From the NCBI GenBank assembly GCA_021613335.1, contig JAJTWR010000365.1, forward strand, positions 3,083,396 through 3,147,395: 64,000 nt of DNA, read 5' to 3'. Below are positions 11,601 through 20,669 of this stretch, piece by piece. This stretch comes from Whitmania pigra (taxonomy: Eukaryota; Annelida; Clitellata; Hirudinida; Haemopidae). Below the pieces are notes generated by a model, which saw nothing but the letters and a program-made list of their open reading frames with translations, searched no databases and was not told where the DNA came from. The position numbers were made by a program, and so were the translations under genes. Position 1 is the stretch's first letter. Each line of letters starts with the position of its first letter.

Positions 11601-12117
11601 TTTTCATTATTCTTGAATATTGAATTTCACGATATTACCTGTATCGTTGAGCACATTCAAATTCAATTGAGCTGAAAATAATTAATATTAATTAGGTTCA
11701 TTTGTAAATATCGCTTGACATCAATGGCAGATAGTCTTACGTTTCTTCTCTTCCAAGCCATGCTTCACTGAGAAATTTAAAATTCCACGTCAGAAATAAA
11801 AATAACATGTAAATTAACTCAATCGCATCGAGCTGTTACACATTCTAAATGTAAAATAGATTTCCGTCCAACCTTTTCCGTCAAAATCCAGAAGTCCAGC
11901 TGAAATAAATAATTACAAATTAAAGATATTCAAGTATGAATATGAAAATATGAATCCATAAATTGATTGGTAGAATTTGAAATTTTATTTCAAAATTAAT
12001 TTAAAACACGTAATATTTTAGAATATTTGAAATGGTTCAATTCACTTAACGAAATCCACCTGAGATGATGGAGTTGAGGAAAGCAGTCAGAAACAAAGCA
12101 CTGATGAGGAACTTCAT
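8601..12117 (-). CDS. Micro-exon gene for a small secreted acidic-tailed protein, copy 1
   Basis: Function unknown. The first exon (12051-12117) starts at ATG 12117 and encodes a classic signal peptide, MKFLISALFLTAFLNSIISG. Then come tiny exons, all entering and leaving in phase 1: 11873-11899, 11741-11767, 11639-11671, 11186-11218, 10906-10932, 10726-10758, 10530-10553, optional 9314-9337, 9209-9235, 9032-9061, 8868-8891, 8746-8772. The last exon, 8601-8650, encodes NSASNSSDDEDEHKE and TAA. Lengths are 24, 27, 30 or 33 nt, each with an AG acceptor and GT donor; a few donors are weak (GTTGAT, GTGGCT). The joined frame stays open: 142 aa, or 150 with 9314-9337. Exons encoding ASVEARIQK, RELKSVHGPRC and GRNFTRVT recur as ASVEAGIQK, RAIKSEHGSQ and GGNLAGVT, which is an internal cassette duplication. 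AATAAA overlaps the stop. The architecture resembles schistosome micro-exon genes (MEGs), but I see no sequence similarity. Needs transcript support. Confidence 0.68.
9363..10517 (+). mobile_element. Internally deleted hAT transposon, copy 1
   Basis: Plus strand. A BED-type zinc finger lies near 9714-9835 (CLLC ... HVKRMH), then a 9838-10086 open stretch (MGYLLPTVVKLHEKLVAKIA...), then a hAT dimerisation tail (AAVERLFSYAGMNSRRTIMS ... LVMLKITKCV) ending with TGA at 10184-10186. The catalytic RNase H-like core is missing. The right end shows the usual hAT subterminal TTACTTTTACTTGAGTAAC pattern and terminates ACAACACTG at 10517 (inverted: CAGTGTTGT). I found no matching left terminus. In this copy an 11-A run (from 9742) shifts the BED frame. 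It lies inside an intron of the minus-strand micro-exon gene. Confidence 0.8.
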
Positions 12118-12164
12118 TTTCGAGGTTGGTTGTTCAATTCTGAAACAAGTCGGTTGCAAGGCAG

Positions 12165-12172
12165 ATTTTATA
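12165..12172 (-). promoter_or_regulatory. TATA box of micro-exon gene copy 1
   Basis: TATAAAAT on the minus strand (context CCTATAAAATCTGCC), 48 bp upstream of the ATG at 12117. It predicts a start about 20 bp before the ATG. Confidence 0.6.
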
Positions 12173-12216
12173 GGCTTTGCAAACAATGAAGATGCTGTTT
12201 TTATGAAAATATTTGA

Positions 12217-12420
12217 TTTTATTCAATCAAATGCCTAACAGTCACTCCATTTATAAGATAACAGATAATAAATATACTACACAGAACATTATTATTGCAA
12301 AGGTAGTCAATTTATTTGTCGGACTTGTCAATTGTTTTATGTGAGTGTTTTTATTTTAATCTTGATAATAAAATTGATATGTTAAATAAATAAATGTAAT
12401 TATCAGTAATTGTAATTGAT
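12217..12420. repeat. Boundary repeat J2 (central junction, hybrid)
   Basis: Its left part matches J3 (ATGCCTAACAGTCACTCCAT, CACAGAACATTATTATTGCA). Its right part matches J1 (GAGTGTTTTTATTTT, then AATAAATGTAATTATCAG). This is the pattern expected of an exchange between J1 and J3. Confidence 0.8.
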
Positions 12421-12779
12421 CTTCATTTATATAGCGCCACATGCATAGCGTCAAAAGCACTTTCTTAAACCATTTATATAGCGCTCCTTCCAAGGGCGCT
12501 GGCGGTAGTGCATGCTGTGTTTCGAAAACGATACATTACGACTGTTGCCATGTTTCCGAAGTATTACACGAAAGAACAAAATGTGAACAAAAACACAAAA
12601 CCAACCATAAAGTAAAAAACAGTGAATACATGTACGAGGAGGACGTCTATAAAATAAATTTCCTCATCATCGAAATCCACAGCACGACACCTGTTGACAT
12701 GTGTATAATTAAGTAAATACACGTCAGTAAACATATACGAAAAACCAATATAAAATAAATTTAAAAACATTTTTAAGTT

Positions 12780-13055
12780 AAACAGACAATTTTTTCTACA
12801 TGTGACGAGCATGTCAAAACATTTCGAATTTGATTGTGGTGAAAATTTGTTTGACCATCTGATAGAATTTAATGACATTATGCTACTGTTTCTCAGATAT
12901 GATTTTGTGAAAAAGTTAAACGGACAATTTTTTCTACATGTGACGAGCATGTCAAAATATTCGAATTTGATTGTGGTGAAAATTTGTTTGACCATCTGAT
13001 AGAATTTAATGAATTTAATTGCTACTGTTTCTCAGATATGATTTTGTGAAAAAGT
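12780..13055. repeat. 137-bp tandem repeat, two units (copy 2)
   Basis: Counterpart of 7690-7966, slightly diverged in the first unit (ATGTCAAAACATTTC against ATTTCAAAATTTTC). Confidence 0.85.
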
Positions 13056-13150
13056 GGTACATTACAACTGATAACGATCCGCATAAGTATGTTGTTGCGA
13101 ATGGGATGTGAAGACGCCTAGTGCTTTTTCACAACGTCTTGGAAACATAT

Positions 13151-13380
13151 TTATTGTTGAACACCAAAACTTTTAAAAGTTTTGTTTTCAAATTGCCTTT
13201 CAAGATCACGATTTGTCCACAATTCAAAAAGATCTTTCTTCAGCTCTTCATCATATGACATATTATTCAAATTGTAAGAATATGGATTCGTGATCCATTC
13301 TACTGAAACTTTCAATTCTCCAGCTGGAAAACTAGACTGGGTAACTTTAGAAAGAGTCGTTATATTTTTCCCTGCTGGTT
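13151..13380 (-). pseudogene. ZBED/SCAND3-like fragment, copy 2
   Basis: Identical counterpart of 8062-8291 in the second tandem unit. Confidence 0.6.
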
Positions 13381-13689
13381 AAGTATAACACGTATTTAAC
13401 TTAATATCACCATTTATTTGCCACTTTGTTAAAATCATTTACGTATTACCTGTAAAACGTAATAATCTTTTTTAAGGTTCAAATTATTAAAACTTAAAGC
13501 ATCTGTTATTTTAACTAAAATTTAAGTTTCACAAATTTTAAACCAGACATTGCTTTTGCAATTGCATTTCAATTTTGACGGTTAACATAAAGTGACTTCA
13601 ATCCTTGTTTTATTTTGCCAGGAATTTATTTTATGTCAATGAACATTTTCTTGAAAAGGTGTTTTGATTTTCAATTGATGCTAAAAGTT

Positions 13690-16600
13690 TTATTCTTTAT
13701 GTTCGTCTTCGTCGTCACTGGAATTTGATGCAGAGTTATCTGAAGAAATAATGAAATGAATTTAACTCAGGAATGAAAGATGTTTTGGATTAAAAAAATC
13801 TAAATTATTTATTTAATTTATTATTGACTCTCACCGGTTATATGCTTGGCATGCTTATTGACTGAAATGTAAACAAGTGGCACATTAATATAATTTAAAT
13901 TAACTAATTTTTAGTTTAATGTGAAAGAAATTTGAAAATTGTAATTAAAACGTAACCTGTTACTCCTGCCAAGTTTCCGCCTACAAACGTAATTTTATTA
14001 TACAACCAATTAATTTTAACGGAACGAATTATTTCAAATTTAACAAAATTAAAGTTTTAAATATTAAAAAAAAGATTAGTTTTTGGATTTAACAATCAAT
14101 ATAAAGATGCCATCAGCCACCTTGTGATCCATGTTCAGATTTTATAGCTCCTAAAATATGTAATACAAATTATAACAAAAATATTAAAGACAAATCATTA
14201 AAAAAAACAATAATAACTTATTCACAAACCTGTAGTTAGTGATAAAATTTCAGATGCATTTATTAGAAGATTAATTTATAAATTCTTAAAATCCTACTTT
14301 TTTGGATTCCAGCTTCCACAGAGGCTAAAAACAATTAGATACATTAAATTTAATATTTTAATGTGAAAGTTGAAAATCTTAAAATTGTAATTAAAAAGTA
14401 ACCTGTTACTCTTGTCAAGTTGCGGCCTACAAACGTAATGTTTTTATGTTAAGACGTTACAAAGTAACATAAATAAAATTTTAAATTAGATTATTTTATT
14501 TTAAAATTTTATTAAAATTCTAGATTGTTATTCTTTGGTTCGTTCGAGAACCTTCCTCTTTCCGATCATCGCTCATTTGTTGTTGTGGTTATCGCCGGTC
14601 GTTTTTGTTAAATCGGAAATTGTTGATTAGTCATACCGAAACTTTTTTTAATATATAATAATATAAGATTTAATATATCGTAGTATGGATTTATTTGAAG
14701 CCAGTTTGAGTGTCGTTAGCGAAGATAAGAGGAACAAGGGTGAAGATAGTGCGTGACCGTATTTGAACAAAATGTTCAGATTTCGATCAAAGGAAACTCA
14801 TATAAGTATGCATGCCTACTCTGCCAACAGAAAAAAAAAACTATATGTTCAGCATATGAAGGTTCTTCATCTAACTTGAAGAAACACGTGAAACGCATGC
14901 ATCCAACATCCAGAAGTTAAGGAATATGGGATATCTGTTGCCAACGGTTGTCAAGCTTCATGAGAAACTGGTAGCCAAAATAGCATCTTCTAATGCAGCA
15001 ATGGTGGACGAGCTGAAAGCATCTCATTCATCTGATTCTGACAGTGTTGAAGACAGTTTCTTCAATTGCACAAGGTCAAGTGATATTCTGATGCAGTATC
15101 TTCAAGATCGATCAGATGACATGAACATTATTTATCCAGTTGAACGCTCTTCTGAACGCTATTGCAGCTGTTGAACGATTATTCAGCTATGCTGGTATGA
15201 ACAGCCGAAGGACCATAATGAGTGACAAACTATTCGAGGACTTAGTTATGTTAAAAATTACCAAATGTGTGTGATTGTAATAAATAATAAAAACACCAAA
15301 AGAATGCATTAGTTCAATTGTTATTACTTAGTGACTGTTAGTACTAGGAGTTAATACCATTAATTGTTTTAACGATAATAGAAACAATTCCTTTTAAATA
15401 ATACGGAATGATGTATGATCACAATAATGGCAGCATCAAAGTTACTTGTAATTTTTACTTAAAAGTAACTTTTGGGTGCTGTAACTTTTCACTTTTACTT
15501 GAGTAACTTTTTGAGACAATACTCTTACTTATACTTAAGTAGCTTTTTGAGCTATTACTTTTACTTGTAACTAATTACCGAAATGAGGTAATTTTTACAA
15601 CACTGTTAAAAAGTAACCTGTTACTCTTGTAAAGTTGCGGCCTACAAACGTAATGTTTTTATGTAAAAATATTAACCAATTAATTTTAACGGAACGAATA
15701 TCAATTTTGATACGAAAATACGAATTTTTCAAATTTAACAAAATTTAACTTTTAAGTATTAAAAGAAAAGATTAATATTTGGATTTAACAATCAATATAA
15801 AAATGCCATCAACCACATCTTGGTCCATGTACAGATTTTAATTCTCCTAAAAACATGTAATACAAATTATAAAAAATATTAAAGACAAATAATTTAAAAT
15901 AACCATTAAGAACTTATTCACAAACCTGTGGTTAGTTATAAAATTTCAGATGCATTTATTAGAATATTAATTTATAAATTCTTAAAATCTTACTTTTTTG
16001 GATCCTAGCTTCCACAGAGGCTAAAAACAGTTAGTATGCGATAGCAAGTTTATATTTCAGTAGTATAATGTGTTCCAGGTATATTTATCATTTGATAAAT
16101 AATACGTATTATATAACTTGTATATAGATGTGCATGTAAATAATTTTGTATTTCATGTCTATTTATATGTTGTATAATATGTAATGTACGGTTTATATAA
16201 TAAGTTTGTAGTTCATGTAACATACGAGTAAAATGAAATATTTTCATGTTATCGATATTTAATCATGCATTACCTCCAGCATCTGGGATGTCTCCAAGTG
16301 TATGTACTGAAACAAAAACGTCTCTTAAGCTCTACGATGCAAGTAACTCAGATAGTAAATATTTTTAATAGCAACTTCAATAAAGACTTCAAAATATTAA
16401 TAATGAATTTTTCCTTTCGTGCAGTAGTTTATTTACTAACGGGAGAAAATTTAGACGATAATTGAGAATATTATCATATTAAATTTCTTTAAATATGGTG
16501 ATTAATATATCATATTTTGATACCTCCCTCCAAAAATTATTTCACTAAATCCATAAAATATTTTATGCTTATTAAGTTCAAACACTGTCTTCAAAACATT

Positions 16601-17205
16601 CATGAAAAGGGAAAGAAATCTTTTTAGGGTATTAAATCTTTAAATGCCAATTAATTAGTAAATGTCAAAATTTAAAACGTTTTTGCACTTTTCATTATTC
16701 TTGAATATTGAATTTCACGATATTACCTGTATCGTTGAGCACATTCAAATTCAATTGAGCTGAAAATAATTAATATTAATTAGGTTCATTTGTAAATATC
16801 GCTTGACATCAATGGCAGATAGTCTTACGTTTCTTCTCTTCCAAGCCATGCTTCACTGAGAAATTTAAAATTCCACGTCAGAAATAAAAATAACATGTAA
16901 ATTAACTCAATCGCATCGAGCTGTTACACATTCTAAATGTAAAATAGATTTCCGTCCAACCTTTTCCGTCAAAATCCAGAAGTCCAGCTGAAATAAATAA
17001 TTACAAATTAAAGATATTCAAGTATGAATATGAAAATATGAATCCATAAATTGATTGGTAGAATTTGAAATTTTATTTCAAAATTAATTTAAAACACGTA
17101 ATATTTTAGAATATTTGAAATGCTTCAATTCACTTAACGAAATCCACCTGAGATGATGGAGTTGAGGAAAGCAGTCAGAAACAAAGCACTGATGAGGAAC
17201 TTCAT
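13690..17205 (-). CDS. Micro-exon gene for a small secreted acidic-tailed protein, copy 2
   Basis: Same gene as 8601-12117, 5.09 kb upstream in the transcription direction. Exons: 17139-17205 (signal peptide, ATG at 17205), 16961-16987, 16829-16855, 16727-16759, 16274-16306, 15994-16020, 15814-15846, 15618-15641, optional 14403-14426, 14298-14324, 14121-14150, 13957-13980, 13835-13861, 13690-13739 (stop, overlapping AATAAA). I found no coding difference from copy 1 in the exons I compared, so both would make the same product. Because every internal exon is phase 1-1, any can be skipped or repeated without a frameshift. Confidence 0.68.
14452..15605 (+). mobile_element. Internally deleted hAT transposon, copy 2
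   Basis: Duplicate of 9363-10517. Here the A run is 10 long, so the BED finger frame continues: CLLCQQKKKTICSAYEG...NLKKHVKRMH. The central ORF is 14926-15174 and the hAT tail ends near 15274. The transposon therefore inserted before the tandem duplication. Confidence 0.8.
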
Positions 17206-17252
17206 TTTCGAGGTTGGTTGTTCAATTCTGAAACAAGTCGGTTGCAAAGCAG

Positions 17253-17260
17253 ATTTTATA
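17253..17260 (-). promoter_or_regulatory. TATA box of micro-exon gene copy 2
   Basis: TATAAAAT at the same -48 position relative to the ATG at 17205. The surrounding promoter is duplicated intact up to the J3 boundary. Confidence 0.6.
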
Positions 17261-17304
17261 GGCTTTGCAAACAATGAAGATGCTGTTTTTATGAAAATAT
17301 TTGA

Positions 17305-17471
17305 TTTTATTCAATCAAATGCCTAACAGTCACTCCATTCATAAGGCAACTAACAATAAATATACTACACAGAACATTATTATTGCAAAGGTAATCAATT
17401 TATTTGTCGGACCAATTAATTTTTTTCATGTGAATATTGTTATTTTATTCTTAATAACAAACATGATATAA

Positions 17472-17480
<9 letters not shown>
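17305..17480. repeat. Boundary repeat J3 (right edge of the duplication)
   Basis: Third copy of the boundary sequence. It passes into an (AAAT)n run at 17474-17503 and then unrelated DNA. Confidence 0.85.
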
Positions 17481-17502
<22 letters not shown>

Positions 17503-17503
17503 G
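17474..17503. repeat. (AAAT)n microsatellite
   Basis: About seven head-to-tail AAAT units just outside the J3 boundary repeat. Confidence 0.9.
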
Positions 17504-17766
17504 TGTAATTATAGTTATTCAATTATAATCATATTAAATCAGAATTATTTATAAATTCAAAAATATGTGCATTTTGTGGTATTAGAAAGCTTGCAATTGT
17601 TTTTTATTTGTGAATAATTATGAATACTTATGATCAATCCTTATATAACAATTTACACTGAATTAAGAAACATTGAAGAAAGTTTATCTGATATTTAAGA
17701 TTACAATCACGAGATTGATCAAATAACAATAATAAACTAGTAAAAGGATGTAGTAAACATTCCAGA

Positions 17767-18266
17767 TACAGTCGAACCTGGTTATGTCTCCGGCCTAGGG
17801 ATTTGGCAAGAAACGTAAGTTAACCGATGATCGAGATATCGAAAATCTATATTGTGGCTGTATATTAACATGTTTTTGTAATTTCTTTACATACATAATA
17901 TTAATTAATTAATTATTTACACAACAGCAATTGATATTTGATATTGATAACAGCAATATGTACAATTATATTTGCTAACAACGATTCGAAATGAGAACCA
18001 CCATCTCGGCACATCTTGACATCACCATTTATGATTATTTTTTTCTACATTGCAAACGCAAAGATCGCTCGCAAAATCTTCCCGTTGACGGGAAAGCTTA
18101 TTGCTCGCGAATTTGTGAACCACCGAAGCACTGCATCGTCGAAATTTTTGGGTTCAGTCACTCTAAGTTTATTTACTGCCGGATCAAAGATACGCCTCTC
18201 GTATATTTTCTTTATCACAAAAAAATAGATGTATTTAATAAGGATTTTTGAATGTCTGGAATTCAA
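17767..18266 (-). mobile_element. Tigger/pogo-like element remnant with CENP-B-type HTH
   Basis: The minus-strand frame 18266-18045 ends ...LRWFTNSRAISFPVNGKILR, the Wf..r....PvsG.iL signature of the CENP-B/Tc5 helix-turn-helix. The DDE core is absent. CAGTCGAACCTGG at 17768 looks like a pogo/Tigger terminus. No second terminus was found. Confidence 0.55.
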
Positions 18267-20180
18267 AATTCAAAATGGTTTGCATTGCGACCCATCATAT
18301 TGTTAATATACCCGACATCTGTTTAAATATTTTGAGTTCAGTACTTGAGTTTTTAATCAGCTGATACTATGCGAGCATGTAAACAAATTTTGTGAATGGA
18401 GGAATGGATGAGAATGAATTCAGGTCAGCTGAATAAATATAACTTTGATGAAGTATTCAATAAAATTTGCATCGTCAAAATTTGTTTCGTGCACAACAAA
18501 TCAATGGACATAGAGAGTACGATGGTAGCGTGAACATAAGAAAAAGACAGCTGATTATGATTATGATTACTGATTATGGTACGCCTTGGCCTTCTCCCAT
18601 CACTGTAATACGTCGACAAATGTTAAATTTCTCGATACTTCGGACTTCGAGTTTTCGGTCGGAGAATTTACCTGCGAGATTCTGGACCATCTTTGATCAG
18701 CTACCAAAATATCTCAGGTTTTTACCAACTGCAGCTCCGAAACTCAGCTCGCTTAATGTCATTCTCCAAAATCCCTGCGAATATCTCCCGACTCTGGAAT
18801 ATATGTAAGGCTTCATGCAATTAATGATTGAATGAAAATGTCAAATGAAATTCCTGATGTATAACTGAAATATAATTTTTTTACGCAGTTTCATTAGTCA
18901 TTGTTGACAGTACTTTAACTTTGAAAGCCAAAAGTGCTTGGCGAATCCTATGAGGACTGCAAGCGTTTAGTCAAATTGTTCACAAGATTGATGGAAGAGT
19001 GAGTATTTTTTATGTGTGATGATCACAAAATTCAATGAAAGAATCCTTTTAACATTCAATAAATTGACATTTTTCTGTTTGCAGTTGTCAATTAATTACA
19101 CGTGGATTAAAGATTTCCGAGATTTGAGTGGCGAGGTATATTGTTGGACTCGACAAGGCATTTTCTTCCCGTTCAAACAATTCTGCATAGTTTGGTGAAT
19201 TTTGTAAATAAACTGATGCTCTAAGAAAGCCATATTTCTGACAACTTGTATGTTGAACTTAGGATGCTATGTCGTACAACGAGATCAATGTCTTCCAACG
19301 TAGATGACCAGTCCGTCCCTTATGAAAGCGCCAAATTAACTAAACTCCGTGTCAGGGTCTTGGGAGAACGGTCAACCAGACCTTTGACTCGAACCATCCG
19401 GAACATACGGTCCTTTTGATCCTTCAAAGAACTCGACTAATGATTTCATTCGAGACTACTCGACATTTGCGCCAGGACTGATAAAGTATTAAATTACTGG
19501 TTAAGTTACAAATTTATTAACCAATGGTGTCTGACAATATTTGAAGGATTTTGAAAAACGACGAAAGTTTTCAAGATTGCGTCAAAAACTTGCGAAAATG
19601 GATGAAAGACGTTAGCCATTGATTTTAGGTTAAATTTCAGATTAATTAGGTACTTGATGGTAGACCTAGGAACCGCCTAGCCGAGCCGCCGGCCGATTTG
19701 AAGTTAGGTCGAGCCAAGCTGAATAATATCGCGGTCGCCAGCTATTTGTGACTCATAAGTCGCAGCCGATTTCACATCAAAATCAAATTCGATTATATTC
19801 GTAACAGAGGTGACGCTTTAGTAACCAGCTCTAATGCTGAAATTTTAGAACAAAATAACTAAACATTAATTCAAGAAAATTTTTTTCAGCAACTACTAGG
19901 ATGTCCCAACAAAAACATGAAACACTTGAAAAGCTTTATGTCTTCCAGGTAACCATCTTTTAGACATCTTGATACCATGTATGTGATTTTTGCTCATCTG
20001 AGTAATTAGAAACTAATGACGCTATGCACATGACGCCTTATAAATTATTTATTGTAATTATTAATTTATTGTAATTATTAATTTATTATAATTATTAATT
20101 ACTATAATTATTAATTATTATTATTATTATTATTATGATCATCATCAAATTGAAGAGATTTTGAGAATTTGATCAAAGAA
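18267..20180. other. Intergenic, no gene recognised; AT minisatellite at 20037-20140
   Basis: Several short ORFs (for example 18467-18808) have no recognisable domain or gene structure. GC-richer patches at 18580-18780, 19250-19480 and 19660-19800 may be old transposon sequence. 20037-20140 is a small TTATTGTAATTATTAAT tandem array that passes into ATT repeats. Confidence 0.5.
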
Positions 20181-20184
20181 ACAC

Positions 20185-20320
20185 ATTAACTGTCAGCATG
20201 GATGGTTTCCTTATTTAGTTTATTCCATAAGGTTTATTCCCCTGCGCTGAAATAACTATTCTTTGAAGTTTCCCGAAGAGTTCCTATATAATTTACAATC
20301 GTGCCCTCTAGTAGAAGCAC
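20185..20320 (-). mobile_element. LINE 3' end, reverse-transcriptase C-terminus (copy 1)
   Basis: Minus-strand reading gives KNSYFSAGE..TLWNKLNKET then IHADS, the C-terminal (R)VVxxWNxLPxExVxAxSV motif of non-LTR retrotransposon ORF2. A similar copy is at 32346-32480, same orientation. 5'-truncated. Confidence 0.55.
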
Positions 20321-20669
20321 TTTTTGTGGCTTCGAAAACTGTTCAGGCAAAAGGCCTTCCTTTACCGATAAAATTTTGTATTATTTATATTGAAATATTT
20401 ACATACAAACTTTTTTTAAATTTAATAAGAAATTATTTTAAATTAAATTTCAGATATGGAATAGTTGTCTTATTCAAGATTGCAAAAACTATTTATTTAT
20501 TTATTCAAATGACCAATAATGTCGCAGATAACAATCTTCCAAGATAAATGAGATACAAAGTTTATGGTACTCAATCATATTATAAATCAAATAGCATATA
20601 GATTGTCATAAATTCAGCAATGTCAAGATCAGCTTAAACACAAAATAGCTAATTTAAATGCCTCAGATG

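Larger units (their letters stand above)
7310..12216. repeat. Tandem duplication, copy 1
   Basis: From about 7780 rightwards this block matches 12870-17304 almost base for base (offset 5089, then 5088 after an A11/A10 run at 9742). I found only isolated substitutions. From 7310 to 7780 the match to copy 2 is weaker, with scattered differences and about 140 bp missing relative to 12539-12679. The unit carries one micro-exon gene, one deleted hAT element, a ZBED-like fragment, a 137-bp tandem repeat and a palindromic GCGCTCCTTCCAAGGGCGC stretch near 7535. Confidence 0.95.
12217..17304. repeat. Tandem duplication, copy 2
   Basis: Second 5.09-kb unit, same order and strand as copy 1. It retains about 140 bp (12539-12679) that copy 1 lacks. 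Further differences seen: TTATCG/TCATCG near 9477/14566, CAAGGCAG/CAAAGCAG near 12160/17248, GGTTC/GCTTC near 12034/17122. Confidence 0.95.

Noticed and set aside
7685..12995. Minus-strand ORFs starting MVKQIFTTIKF (7685-7906, 12564-12995)
   Set aside because: They arise from the 137-bp tandem repeat and read across its units. No gene structure or conservation beyond the repeat.
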